Source: Hippophae tibetana (Eukaryota; Streptophyta; Magnoliopsida; Rosales; Elaeagnaceae). From it: DNA of 64,000 bases. Location: positions 85,235,816 through 85,299,815 of the forward strand of contig CM072801.1 of the NCBI GenBank assembly GCA_037013495.1, given 5' to 3'. The notes beneath the pieces were generated by a model. That model was not told where the DNA came from and searched no databases. It was given only the letters and a program-made list of their open reading frames with translations. This document shows, piece after piece, positions 38,150 through 49,084 of this stretch. Position 1 is the stretch's first letter, and each line of letters opens with the position of its first letter. The translations under genes and the position numbers were made by a program.

Positions 38150-38215
38150 TTTGATACTTAAATGAATTCAATGAAGAGGAGACATTGAGTTTTTCATTCT
38201 ACAATCTCCAAGCAA

Positions 38216-38265
38216 CGTCTTACTAGAAGACGATAAATTTTAGTCCTATATGGGAGGTCACCCAT
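38216..38265 (+). promoter_or_regulatory. Post-gag double hairpin
   Basis: CGTCTT-ACTAG-AAGACG (38,216-38,232) followed by ATGGG-AGGTCA-CCCAT (38,250-38,265). It is the same arrangement as the post-pol block at 43,717-43,765, with different bases in stem and loop. Confidence 0.6.
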
Positions 38266-38533
38266 TATTGTATTTTCCTTTGTTTTAGTTTGCGTGTAAT
38301 AAAAATTCAAATGAAATAAATTAGTTTGTTTCAAAAAAAAAATTGTGTCCATTTGTTTAAATTTAAAAATAAAAAAAAATAAAAAATAAAAAACAAAAAA
38401 TTTTAGGTTCCCTGCACCTTTTTGCTTTAAGCCTTTACGTTTTAAATATTTCTTAGAGATATATACTATTGTATTTTAAGAGCAAAATGTTGATACACAA
38501 TAGGAGGAGGATCATTTTCAACTACAAACAACC

Positions 38534-39913
38534 ATGGGAGATGCTGAAGATAGGCGGAAAAAGATGAAAGAATATACAATGCCAATCATTGGCAATGTAA
38601 CTTCCGGTATCCAATTACAAGAGGCTGCAAGGAATTATGAATTGAAAAAAATTCATTATTCTTTGTTGCCTTCCTTTTACGGTATCCCTAATGAAGATCC
38701 TTTGCATTTCATTTGAGAATTCTATGCTATTGTCCAAACCTTTCCACTACATGCAATTAATGAAGATCAACTTAGGATGAGGTGTTTTCCTTACACCCTC
38801 AAAGATAAAGCTTGGTCATGGTTCATTACTCTACAGTCAGGTTCTCTTAAAACTTGGGAGGCAGTCTATGAAATTTTTATGGGTAGGTTCTATTCCCATC
38901 AAAAGACTGTTGATCTAAGAACAAAGATAGCAACATTTTCTCAAATGTGTGAAGAGCCCTTTCATGAAGCTTGGGAACGATTCAAACTCCTTTTCATTCA
39001 ATGTCAAAATCATAGCTTTCCATTACAGCTACAAAACCAATTCTTTTATGATGGATTGACACTACATAGTCAATACATGGTTGATAATGCTGCTGGAGGT
39101 GCTGTAGGAGAAAAGACCGCAGAGGAAACCTATAATCTTTATGAGCTGTTGGGTTCTAATTCTCAACAAAGAGGTGGTAGAAGGAAAGCAAGGGTCAATG
39201 AAGTTAGCTCTGATAATGAGATAACCTTGCAACTTGCTGAATTGACTAAACAAGTGCAACTCCTCACTACCCATCAAATTTCAAATCAAGAGGTATGTGA
39301 AGTGTGTTGTTCAATTGGGCATGGTACTCATAATTGTTCAAATACTTGTGATTCTAGTGTCGATGCCATAGAGGAAGTCCAATCTTTTCAAAGGTATCAT
39401 CCAAACACCTATAATCACCCAGCCTACACCCAATATCCAACACTAAGGTCGGATAACAACCACCCTTACCCACCAAGCCAATCTTTTAAACCAACCTTAG
39501 AAGATAGCTTGAATGCTTTTATTCAAGTTAGTCGTGATAACCAATTGATGACTAATCAAAGGTTGAACACCATGGAGGCTTCGATTAAAAGAATTGAATC
39601 TAAAGTTGGGCAACTGGCTGAACAAATGCAAAAGAAAGAACCAGGAAAGTTGCCCAGTCAACCAGAACAAGCAAAGGATGTTAGAACCCTTCGAAGTGGT
39701 AAGGTAGTCAATACCAGTTTACCTGAAATCTCTAACAATCTACCTTGTAGTTCAGGTAACAGAGAAGGCGATACTCAAATCTCGCAAAAAGGAGAAACAA
39801 GTGTTAAACTTAACAAGCCTTCTGAAAAACTCATTGGGGGGTCATCTGACACCCCCAAAATTCAAAAGACAACAGAACCACACCAGATACAAGTACATTT
39901 CCCCACCGGTTAA
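38534..39913 (+). pseudogene. Second gag region of Athila (gag-2), directly before pol
   Basis: It covers the same ground as gag-1, from MPIIGNVTSGIQLQEAARNY through LPSFYGIPNEDPLHF, MRCFPYTLKDKAWSWFITLQ and DLRTKIATFSQM to FKPTLEDSLNAFIQVSRDNQ. It also has a zinc knuckle (CEVCCSIGHGTHNC, C-x2-C-x4-H-x4-C) and a longer basic/polar tail. Identity with gag-1 is moderate by eye, so this is not a recent copy of its neighbour. It lacks the N-terminal part seen in gag-1 (the RRSLGNPFTP segment). Fossil with about one break in its body. It precedes pol by about 40 bp, so it is the gag in the normal position. Confidence 0.8.
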
Positions 39914-39954
39914 AAGAGTCCAAACAAGATAAGCAATTCAATGATCTTTTTAAT

Positions 39955-42900
39955 ATGCTCTCTAAAGTAAATATCAATTTACCATTATTAGAAGTGATCA
40001 TGAATGTGCCCTCATATGCCAAGTTTTTCAAAGAGTTGAACACTAAGAAAAAGAGGTATGAACTGAATGAACGAGTAGTAGTATCAGAAATTTCTAGCGC
40101 TGTACTTCAGCACAAACTACCCCCTAAGTTGAAAGACCCTGGAAGTTTTATTATAAACATAACTATGGGGGATAGGAAGGTTGCTAAAGCAATGCTTGAT
40201 TTAGGTGCTAGTATAAATTTGATGCCCTACTCTATATTCTTACAGCTCAACCTAGGGGATTTAAAACCCACAACTATATCCCTTCAACTTGCAGATAGAT
40301 CTCTTAAATATCCAGAGGGAATAGTTGAGGATGTTTTGGTACAGGTAGACAAACTGATAATACCTGTTGACTTTGTGGTTCTGGATATGCAAGAAAATCC
40401 AGCATTGGACAAAGAGCACACAATATTGCTTGGTAGACCATTTATGGCAACTACTAAAACTATTATTGATGTCCAAGATGGAAATTTGACAATGATAGTC
40501 TTAGGAGAGACTGTTCATTTTAAAGTTTTTGATTCTTCATCTTTTCCTTCTATTTCTGCCATCGATGAAATATTCGAAGTTGATCCTTTGGATAATCTTG
40601 TCCAAAGCACCTTTTTACAAACCAGAATAGAAGACAAGCTTGAAACCGTTCTTACACTTGAAAAGGTTGAAGAAGATTTAGATGAGGAAATTAATGGGTA
40701 CCTTAAACAACTAGACAATGATGAAGTGATGACAAAATCTAGTACACTTTTAAATCTACCCAGTTCTTCATCTAGTAAAGAGGCCAATCCACCTGAACTT
40801 GAACTCAAAGTCTTACCTGAGCACTTAAAATATGTGTTTTTGGGGGAGGGAGAAACTTATCCAGTGATAATTTCTTCAACCTTGACCAAACCACAAGAAA
40901 AGGAACTCATCAAAGTGCTTAAACAGTTTAAGAAATCTATAGGTTGGAGTATAGGGGATATAAGAGGCATTAGTCCAACAATGTGTATGCACAAGATCAA
41001 CTTGGAGGATGGTGCTAAACCTGTACGAGAGGCCCAAAGAAGACTAAACCCAAACATGCAAGAGGTAGTTAAAAAGGAAATTCTTAAATTATTAGAAGAA
41101 GGGATTATCTATCCTATTGCGGATAGTAAGTGGGTTAGTCCAGTGCATGTGGTACCAAAGAAATCTGGGATAACAGTGGTTAAAAATGATAAAAGTGAAT
41201 TAGTGCCCACTAGAATAATCACTGGATGGAGAATGTGTATAGATTTTAGGAAACTAAATTTATATACGAAAAAGGATCACTTTCCTCTTCCATTCATTGA
41301 TCAAATGTTGGAAAGATTAGCTGGGCACGAATTTTACTGTTTTTTGGATGGACTGTCTGGATATTATCAAGTACCCATAGCACCAGAAGATCAGGAAAAG
41401 ACCACATTTACATGTCCTTTTGGGACATTTGCTTTTCGCAGAATGCCATTTGGGTTATGCAATGCCCCTGCCACGTTCCAGAGATGCATGATATCCATTT
41501 TCTCGGACATGGTGGAAAAATTCATTGAGATTTTCATGGACGATTTCTCTGTCTTTGGGAACTCATTTGATGATTGCTTACATAAATTGACTTTGGTTTT
41601 AGAAAGATGCATTGAATGCAATCTAACCCTTAGTTGGGAGAAAAGTCATTTTATGGTTCAACAAGGGATAGTTTTAGGGCATATAATTTCAAACAAGGGT
41701 ATTGAAGTTGATAAGGCAAAAGTTGAATTGATATCCAAACTACCTCCTCCTACATCTGTGAAGGGGATAAGAAGCTTCTTGGGACATGCAGGATTTTACA
41801 GACGAATTATTAAAGATTTCTCTAAAATAAGTCGTCCCTTATGTAACTTGCTATCCAAAGATGCTGATTTTGATTTCAACAATGACTGCCTTACTTCCTT
41901 TAATACCTTGAAAGATAAACTCACATCTACCCCTGTTATAATGGCACCAAACTGGTCTTTACCTTTTGAAATAATGTGTGACGCTTCTGATTATGCAATA
42001 GGAGCAGTCCTGGGACAAAGAGTGGATAAGCGTTTACATGTCGTCTACTATGCTAGCAAAACACTCAATGATGCCCAGATGAATTACACCACCACTGAAA
42101 AGGAATTCTTGGCTATAGTATTCTCTTTAGACAAATTTCGGTCTTATTTAGTAGGATCTAAAGTGATTGTGCATTCTGATCATGCTGCTTTAAGATACCT
42201 ATTAAGTAAACCAAATGCCAAGCCAAGATTAATCAGGTGGGTCTTACTCTTACAAAAATTTGACCTAGAAATCAAGGATAAGAAAGGCAGTGAAAACTTA
42301 GTAGCTGACCATTTGTCTAGGTTGATTTCTGACTTCAATTCTCTTAAAGATGAGAGTAATGACGATATAGTTGAAACATTTCCTGATGAACAATTATTTT
42401 TCATAGGTCCGAACCCATGGTATGCTGATATTGTAAACTATCTTGCCACTGGTGTTTTGCGACCTAACACTTCATATCAGGACAAGAAAAGGTTTTTTAA
42501 AACTATTAAGGACTATTTCTGGGATGACCCTTATTTATACAAGATTTGTCAAGATCAAGTCATCCGGAGATGTGTACCTGAAGAAGAACATAAGAGCATT
42601 CTGACTTTTTGTTATGAACTTCATTGTGGGGGTCATTTTGGAGGTGAAAAGACAGCCCGTAAGATATTACAGTCTGGATTCTTTTGGCCCACTCTTTTTA
42701 AAGATGCTCATATGTTTTGTGCACAATGTGATAGATGTCAAAGAACAGGAAACATAAGCAAAAGAGATGAAATGCCTTTGACATCTAATTTAGTTGTTGA
42801 ACTCTTTGATGTATGGGGGATTGACTTTATGGGTCCTTTTCCCCCATCTAATGATTTTCAATACATTTTGGTTGCTGTGGATTATGTGTCCAAGTGGGTA

Positions 42901-43704
42901 GAAGCTATCCCCACCAAAACCAATGATGCTAATGTTGTTGTGAAATTCTTGAAAGATTTCATATTCAGTAGGTTCGGAACGCCTAGAGCTATAATAAGTG
43001 ATGGAGGTAGTCATTTTTGTAACAAACTCTTTGATGGAGTACTAAACAAGTACAACATCACACATAAGGTAGCTACTCCATATCATCCCCAAACTTCCGG
43101 TTTAGTGGAAGTAAGTAATAGGCAAATTAAGGGAATACTGGAACGCACTGTGCGTCCTTCAAGGAAGGATTGGGCATTTGAGTTAAATGATGCCTTATGG
43201 GCATACCGCACCGCTTACAAAACACCTATTGGGATGAGCCCTTACCGGTTAATCTTTGGGAAAGCGTGCCACCTTCCAGTTGAACTTGAACACAAGGCTT
43301 ACTGGGCAATTAAAGAGCTAAACATGGATTTAGATAAAGCAGGTGAAAAACGATTACTCCAGCTTCATGAGTTGGAAGAAATTAGGAAAGAAGCTTATGA
43401 GAATGCCAAATTATACAAAGAGCGTACTAAGCGCTATCATGACAAGAGGCTAGTTCCTAAGACTTTTCACCCTGGAATGAAAGTTCTTTTATTTAACTCT
43501 CGTTTGAGATTGTTTCCAGGAAAGCTGAGATCAAGATGGGATGGACCATTCACAATAGTTCAGGTATTTGAACATGGAGTGGTAGAACTATTGGACTCCA
43601 AGACACAAAAAACGTTCAAAGTTAATGGCCATCGTGTCAAGCCTTATTTAGAAGAACCAAACAACATTGCTGAAATAGATTGCATTTGGCTGAGTAATCC
43701 TTAG
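39955..43704 (+). CDS. Athila pol: protease, reverse transcriptase, RNase H, integrase
   Basis: A 1,249-codon open frame. Domain order: retropepsin-like protease ([17 protein letters not shown], about residue 80); linker; RT (about residues 340-580) with the Athila-type insert [19 protein letters not shown], then [14 protein letters not shown] and the active-site word FMDD; RNase H ([38 protein letters not shown]; about 670-770); integrase with an HHCC zinc region ([10 protein letters not shown] ... [12 protein letters not shown]) and core ([40 protein letters not shown]; about 880-1,080); and a C-terminal [18 protein letters not shown] region. This order defines Ty3/gypsy, and the gag, primer site and RT insert define Athila. 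No env-like gene follows. Treated as part of a broken element. Confidence 0.92.
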   Translation: MLSKVNINLPLLEVIMNVPSYAKFFKELNTKKKRYELNERVVVSEISSAVLQHKLPPKLKDPGSFIINITMGDRKVAKAMLDLGASINLMPYSIFLQLNLGDLKPTTISLQLADRSLKYPEGIVEDVLVQVDKLIIPVDFVVLDMQENPALDKEHTILLGRPFMATTKTIIDVQDGNLTMIVLGETVHFKVFDSSSFPSISAIDEIFEVDPLDNLVQSTFLQTRIEDKLETVLTLEKVEEDLDEEINGYLKQLDNDEVMTKSSTLLNLPSSSSSKEANPPELELKVLPEHLKYVFLGEGETYPVIISSTLTKPQEKELIKVLKQFKKSIGWSIGDIRGISPTMCMHKINLEDGAKPVREAQRRLNPNMQEVVKKEILKLLEEGIIYPIADSKWVSPVHVVPKKSGITVVKNDKSELVPTRIITGWRMCIDFRKLNLYTKKDHFPLPFIDQMLERLAGHEFYCFLDGLSGYYQVPIAPEDQEKTTFTCPFGTFAFRRMPFGLCNAPATFQRCMISIFSDMVEKFIEIFMDDFSVFGNSFDDCLHKLTLVLERCIECNLTLSWEKSHFMVQQGIVLGHIISNKGIEVDKAKVELISKLPPPTSVKGIRSFLGHAGFYRRIIKDFSKISRPLCNLLSKDADFDFNNDCLTSFNTLKDKLTSTPVIMAPNWSLPFEIMCDASDYAIGAVLGQRVDKRLHVVYYASKTLNDAQMNYTTTEKEFLAIVFSLDKFRSYLVGSKVIVHSDHAALRYLLSKPNAKPRLIRWVLLLQKFDLEIKDKKGSENLVADHLSRLISDFNSLKDESNDDIVETFPDEQLFFIGPNPWYADIVNYLATGVLRPNTSYQDKKRFFKTIKDYFWDDPYLYKICQDQVIRRCVPEEEHKSILTFCYELHCGGHFGGEKTARKILQSGFFWPTLFKDAHMFCAQCDRCQRTGNISKRDEMPLTSNLVVELFDVWGIDFMGPFPPSNDFQYILVAVDYVSKWVEAIPTKTNDANVVVKFLKDFIFSRFGTPRAIISDGGSHFCNKLFDGVLNKYNITHKVATPYHPQTSGLVEVSNRQIKGILERTVRPSRKDWAFELNDALWAYRTAYKTPIGMSPYRLIFGKACHLPVELEHKAYWAIKELNMDLDKAGEKRLLQLHELEEIRKEAYENAKLYKERTKRYHDKRLVPKTFHPGMKVLLFNSRLRLFPGKLRSRWDGPFTIVQVFEHGVVELLDSKTQKTFKVNGHRVKPYLEEPNNIAEIDCIWLSNP

Positions 43705-43716
43705 CACCAAAAAGAT

Positions 43717-43765
43717 ACGTCTTGCTAAGACGTTAAACTAAGCGCTGGATGGGAGGCAACCCATC
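43717..43765 (+). promoter_or_regulatory. Post-pol double hairpin
   Basis: Twelve bases after the pol stop: ACGTCTT-GCT-AAGACGT (43,717-43,733), then the palindrome AGCGCT, then GATGGG-AGGCAA-CCCATC (43,748-43,765). Related blocks lie at 38,216-38,265, 14,372-14,420 (minus) and 31,434-31,489 (minus). Function unknown. Confidence 0.65.
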
Positions 43766-45596
43766 ATGTTAGGTAATTTTTTTGTTATTTGTTTTATTTA
43801 CTTAATTTTATTGTTTATTTTAGTTTACTTATATGTGAATAATTTTTAAAATTGTTAAAACTAAAATATTTGTTGAGATGTTAGAAGTTCACAGCAATCT
43901 GTCTGTATACACTTTAATGATGAATATGATGGATGCACCTACATTTCTTCATTACTACTTACACATTCTCAAGAAATAGGTAATCTTTCCCCTCTTTTCT
44001 CTTTATCTTTAATTTACAGTTGTTACATTGAGGACAATGTAAGTTCTAGGTTGGGGGTGGTGAAAAGTTACCATGCATAATAAAAAAAAAAAAATTCTCA
44101 CAAAAATTTATCATTTCTTTAAATCAAATTTAAGTAAATAGTTAAGTCTTTGGTACTGTTAGATTAATTTTTGAAAACATATCATGAAATATTTTGTAAT
44201 TATTTTTGATAATTAGTTAGTTTTTGTCATAACTAGTATTTCTTGATAAAATGTGGAAATTATATTAAACCCAAAATCGGTGTTTATGAATTTTTTTTAG
44301 TGGAGACTACCCTTGTGAGATATAATTTGAACCTAATTTCTTTTATTCAGAGTGAAATATATATTTTTTCTACTCCAAACACATTTCTTATTTATTCAAA
44401 AGTTTAGATGATCTCTATAGGTATTAGCATTGAATGTATGAATTTTTTCTCATCTTAATAGAGTATCATATATTTTTGATTATTATTTTTGTTTAGATCA
44501 AACGATTTGAGTAGAAATTGATAGTATATGCTTATATCTCATTCATGCATGACTGCTACAAAAACAAAAAGACATATTTGGGGTTACCTAAACCAAGATC
44601 AAACAGAAAAGCCACAAAATTAACCACTCACCAAAATCCAAAAAATGTACAATCTGTACATGGGTTGACTCTAAAAAAAATACATATATTAAAAAAAAAT
44701 AATGTATAGAGAGATAAAAAAATAGTATCATCTACATACTATGACCCACATTGCCAACAAAGTTGTGAGTAAAGGCTAAATACAAAAGAAAGATATAGGA
44801 AGTAATTCCCTAAAAAGTCATTGCAATTTCTTCATTTGTAAAAAGCATATATCTTGAAATTCTTTCTTAATGAGTTTAATTTATGCATGAAAATAATTTT
44901 TATATATGATATCTTTATAATTTATACATTCGATTCCTTTCATGAGATCAATGTTAAAATAACATTTTGAGCCTTTATTCTTTATACATATGCGAACATA
45001 TTAGTTCATTTCTATACATCAACTCTTTCGCATATAAATTAGTATGAGTGTTTGAACCCATAGGATTCAGTGCTTTGAGAGTATTGACTTGTGAGGAATA
45101 GAGTCGAAGCGAATTCTGATTCATGACACTGAAATTGGGTAAAATTAAATTGACACATTTTTGAAATGAAATATGAAAATGATTTTCGACTAATTATTAT
45201 AATAAAATCATGATTGTTTAAAGAGATTAAAATAACTTATGCTTGAGATTTTAATTATGATCTTAAAGGAGATTAAAAAGTGTGAGAAATTTTTGTGATA
45301 TGTTGTTTTCTTTTATTCTTAAATTAATTTTTGATTGTGTTGTAATTGTAGTTTTTGATTTGATTGTTTTTATAGTTTCTTTTGATTTTTACAATTAGTT
45401 CAATGTTTGTGGGTATCATTACTGAAAACCCTCACGAGACTCAAACTCGTCCACTAGGGCAACCTAGGGGTTTAAAGGCTTGTTGCATAGGCTAAATGCA
45501 ACCGTTTCAATCCACGAAAGTGATTTAGGATAGTTTAATTTTTAGCTTTTATCGCTTCTCTTGCTAAGGGACTAGCAAGAAGCTGGTTGGGGGTTG
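43766..45596 (+). other. Athila 3' non-coding region with hairpins and two polypurine tracts
   Basis: About 1.8 kb without a supported gene, in the place where env lies in other Athila elements. Features in order: hairpin ACATTG-AGGA-CAATGT (44,025-44,040) beside an internal polypurine tract (44,048-44,067); hairpin ATGTACA-ATC-TGTACAT (44,645-44,661); ACGAG/CTCGT (45,434-45,450); GTTGCAT/ATGCAAC (45,482-45,502); CTTGCTA/TAGCAAG (45,560-45,579); and the polypurine tract CTGGTTGGGGGTTG (45,583-45,596) at the LTR. Confidence 0.8.
45583..45596 (+). other. Polypurine tract before the second block-A LTR
   Basis: CTGGTTGGGGGTTG ends exactly where TGATGAGTGCTC begins. The same tract precedes 33,952 and, on the minus strand, follows 12,337 and 62,713. 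Confidence 0.8.
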
Positions 45597-47545
45597 TGAT
45601 GAGTGCTCAAAAAGCACTAAAATAACCATGATTTTATGTACATTAATTGATTAAAAATATATATATTTATATGTTTTATCATATATTTATATAAATTTGT
45701 CTTTTTCGGAATCACGGGTATTTTTTTGTTTTTCAAGAATTTTGGCTTAAAAACGCAATTTAGAGACTCAAAGAGGAATACTTGAAGCAATACATCACAA
45801 ATATATCAATAAATAAGTGGAAAAAGGTCAACAAACATGGAAAAATTGGACAAAATGGGTCGAAAAGGTCAAAAATGTCAAAAAGACGGAAATCGAGCAC
45901 CGCAGCCCAGCCGCGCGCAAAGCCCAGTGCCCAGCCACGCGCGCCCCATGCCGCGCGCTGGCCTGCCCATCCGCGCGTGCCCCTGCGCGCGGGCACTGTT
46001 CACGCGCGCTGAGCTGCGCACAGCGACAGCCCCAACGCGCGCCCAACGCGTTTTCGCCCCATTTTTCACGTGCAGCCGCCCCTGTGATGTCATGCTGACG
46101 TCATTAATGACATCAGCAATTCCAATACGCGTTTTTACATTTTTTAATATTTTTTTAACATTTTTTTACTCATTTTTTCTCTCCATCCTCACCTATAAAT
46201 ACCCCCCTTCCCTTCACTTCAAATCACACCTTCAAAACACACTTCTCTCTTCTTTCTTTCTCTCATTTCTTAGTTTTTGAGTTTTCTTAGTTTCTTTCTT
46301 AGTTTCTAAGCTTTTCTTAGTTTTTCTCTTAGTTTTTAGTTCAATTCTCTTAGGTTTAGAGTTCTTCTCTTTTTGAGAGGAACTTGTAATGTTTTTGTAA
46401 TAATTTAGATTTTTGATTCAATAAATGGGAATGCAAATTCCGCTTGGAGGTTTTCCAGCTACGGGAATAGCGTCGAAGTTCTGTAAGGATTTTATTTTCT
46501 TTACAGTTATTTTTATGCTTTATTCTTACATGTTATATTCAACTTGTCTGTGGTTAAATTTAACTATGCTGGCTGTTTAGTAAATATGATGTAATAATGA
46601 CGTTGTTATGCTTGCGAAATATTAAATAGGTAAAAATCTTTAAAATGAATTGATTTTGTTTTTATTCAAGATTTTATATTAAGAATGTTAGAGAGAAATA
46701 TATTATTTTTCATTACAAACTTAAACCTGAAAATTAGATTTTAAGGTTTAGTTATCCGGTCTAATTTAGAGTAGTGCTCTTTTATTTGTTGGTACAATCG
46801 CTCTTTTATTTGTTGACAACATGTTTTCAATAGTGGTTTTAAAACTTGAAAGTTAGTACTCGGATAATTAAATTCTTATGTTTAATTTGGACACCTTGAA
46901 TAATGTTTAAACTGTCTAACCCCACCAAAGGTGGCATTTAAATGGTTCATTTTCAATCTCTTAGAAAAAGGAATTTATTTAATTAAGCATATTAGTTATC
47001 AACCCCACCCATAGGTGTTAATTGATTTGTTTAGTTAACAAAGAATATCTAACCCCACCAAAGGTGGTATTTATATAAAAAAAAGAGAATCAATAAAATA
47101 TCTTTAATAACCTAGATAATATGAGCAAGCATAATTAATTTAGTTATTATATCCATAAATACTCCGCGAATATAAATGATAAAAATTTGCATGAATATTT
47201 ATTGAATCTGTATATATGTTTATTTTTAGATAATTATTTATTGAATTTGTATCTATGTTTATTTTTATGTTATTAGATTATATTTAATTAATCTGTATAT
47301 ATGTTTATTTTATGTTATTAGATTAGGAACACAAAAACCAAACTATCGTGACAGGATGTTTAGGATTTAATTTCGTTTTTAAAAGTTTGAATAATAAATT
47401 AAAAACCACATACATTCCTTCCTTAGATCGACCTTGGGAGTATACTTATCATTTTCTTCAAAATGATTCGTGCACTTGCGAGAGTTTTATAAATATTAAA
47501 ACCAAAGTATTGGCAAGAATCGGCGATGCCGGTTCTCGCTCATCA
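45597..47545 (+). repeat. Athila LTR, second copy in block A
   Basis: About 1,949 bp, with the same ends as the first copy. CpG-rich stretch 45,896-46,080, G-box 46,067-46,072, bZIP-type sites 46,085-46,115, TATA box 46,194-46,201. It is near-identical to 33,952-35,971 apart from short length differences. Confidence 0.92.
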
Positions 47546-47954
47546 AGTTTTTGGCGCCGTTGCCGGGGAAGGAATAGCGTTTTTAAATTATTTATCAAAA
47601 TTTTAAAAACATTTTTTTTGTGCTGTAAATAATTGTGATATTTTAACAATAATCAAATTTCAAAATTCATAAGAAATAAAAATAAAAAAATAAAAAAAAA
47701 ATAAAAAAAAATAAAAATAATAATTTTTTTTTGTAAAACAATTTAGAAATTTGAAATTTGAAGTAAAAAATTTTTACCGTTCATGAATAGTAAAAAAAAA
47801 ATAATAATAAAAAAAATTTCAAAAACTTAAATTTCAAAAATTTTAAGTTAATTAGACATAATATAGCGTGAATAGTAAAATAAAATTACCGTTCATGAAT
47901 AGTAAAAAAAAAAATTAAAAATTAAAATTTCAAAAATTTTAAGTTAATAAGAAA
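47546..47954 (+). repeat. Duplicate of the Athila 5' leader after the second LTR
   Basis: Primer site (47,552-47,569) and AT-rich leader matching 35,972-36,386. Similarity ends at GTTAATAAGAAA, where element B sequence resumes. Confidence 0.88.
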
Positions 47955-48400
47955 CACACACGACACCCTTGAATCTTGGACATGGTTTATACTCGCTAGC
48001 AAGTTTTGAACCATGAAAAGATTTATTAAAGATGACACTTGAGTTGTACGTACCACGATATCATTTACATCATGCATTCCACCTACTCTTGTTGTGGCTA
48101 TCATTCCGTTCATTGACCATTTATAATTATTGCTAGCCTTTTTCTACTCTATGTTTCTAATAGTACTAAAGGATGTGTCTAAATTAAAAATAAATAAAAA
48201 ATTAAAAAATAAAAAAAATAAAAAAACTAAATAAATAAATTAAAGTTAAAAAAATAAAGAAAGAAAAAAAGAAATAAAATAAAATAAATAAATAAGTCAT
48301 TAAAAGAAAATAAGTAATTAAAATTACAATTAAAGTAAAGAAAAAATTAAGAAAAATGACTAAAATAACAAATAAAAATAAATTTATAACATTTATAATC
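47955..48400 (-). mobile_element. Element B leader segment
   Basis: It is the piece of B between block A and B's primer-site remnant. It includes a very A-rich stretch (48,180-48,400). A 63-codon minus-strand frame here is not recognised and spans the junction with block A, so I do not call it a gene. Confidence 0.55.
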
Positions 48401-48422
48401 CCTGAAAACAATGCCAAAAACT

Positions 48423-48768
48423 TGATCGTCACACACAAATTGTATGCAATGACCGATCTTCAAACTCAGATTGAACATCATCTCACATGCAGTGTAACAT
48501 GATTCGATGTCCCTGCTTGCATGGTGTCTGTGTGGCTTGCCTAATCAGCTCATATGCTAGCGTGGTAGGCCACATGGGAACTCTTGATTGGCCCTGAGTT
48601 AAAATTTCATAAAAATACCAAAAAATTCTAAAAATTATATATTCACCCATTTTCACTAAAAAATTTATATTTTAATATTTTTTGCCATAAAAATACTATT
48701 TATTGAATAAAATAAGTAAATATTAAGTAAACAAGTGCACTAGTGACTCTACTTTCATAGAGACATCA
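48423..48768 (-). repeat. Shortened 5' LTR of element B
   Basis: Only 346 bp against 1,556 bp for the partner. The start (TGATGTCTCTATGAAAGTAG on the minus strand) and the end (TGTGACGATCA, before AGTTTTTGGCATTG) are both present, so the middle is missing. GTAAG follows at 48,769-48,773. Confidence 0.8.
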
Positions 48769-49084
48769 GTAAGCATATAGTTGGATTGTCTCTTAAATTC
48801 CTTAATATTTTAAGTATATGCTTAACGTTGTTTGAGGTCATGAAGTTATATTGCCCATGATTTGAAGTTGGCTATTTCCAAGTACGACATAACTCCTTTG
48901 GTTTCTTCTTCAATCATTGTTATAGAGATCGAGGTGTTGATCAAGTTGATGTTTTCAAGTGCTGATCAAGTTTATATTCCCAAATATTCTCAAGGTATTT
49001 TGCAAGGAATTAGCGGTCCAATGACTAAGGATATATTTGAAAGTTCAAGATGGGTGAAAAGATTACTTTAGGAAGCGATTTTTG

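Larger units (their letters stand above)
32214..47954 (+). mobile_element. Block A: young Athila in a tandem, circularly permuted arrangement, nested in element B
   Basis: The order is 3' internal piece (32,214-33,951, near-identical to 43,860-45,596), LTR (33,952-35,971), complete internal region (35,972-45,596), LTR (45,597-47,545), and 5' internal piece (47,546-47,954, near-identical to 35,972-36,386). The repeat period is 11,645 bp. Neither outer edge is an LTR edge and no target duplication shows. The near-identity of the duplicated parts shows the block is recent. The element looks structurally complete, with about three or four breaks in its coding part, so it is not taken to be active. 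Confidence 0.88.
28432..48768 (-). mobile_element. Element B: minus-strand Athila-related element, split by block A
   Basis: The outer limits are certain: GTAAG at 28,427-28,431 and again at 48,769-48,773 flank matching LTR ends (TGTTCGTCAT / GTTATCA on the left, TGATCGTCAC / GACATCA on the right). On the minus strand the order is 5' LTR (48,423-48,768, much shortened), primer-site remnant (48,401-48,417), leader (47,955-48,400), the inserted block A, then protease end, post-protease linker and pol-end pieces (29,988-32,213), polypurine tract and 3' LTR (28,432-29,987). The part that would hold gag is gone. It is broken in many places and older than block A. Confidence 0.85.

Noticed and set aside
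44518-44709. 63-codon frame in the Athila 3' region, repeated at 32,873-33,064 and as a relative at 63,596-63,811 (minus)
   Set aside because: It opens with TTG, not ATG, sits in the non-coding region, and the copies differ by frame-changing steps. A conserved hairpin lies inside it, which explains the local similarity better.
48202-48438. 78-codon hydrophobic minus-strand frame
   Set aside because: By-product of an A-rich tract in element B's leader; it runs through the primer site into the LTR.
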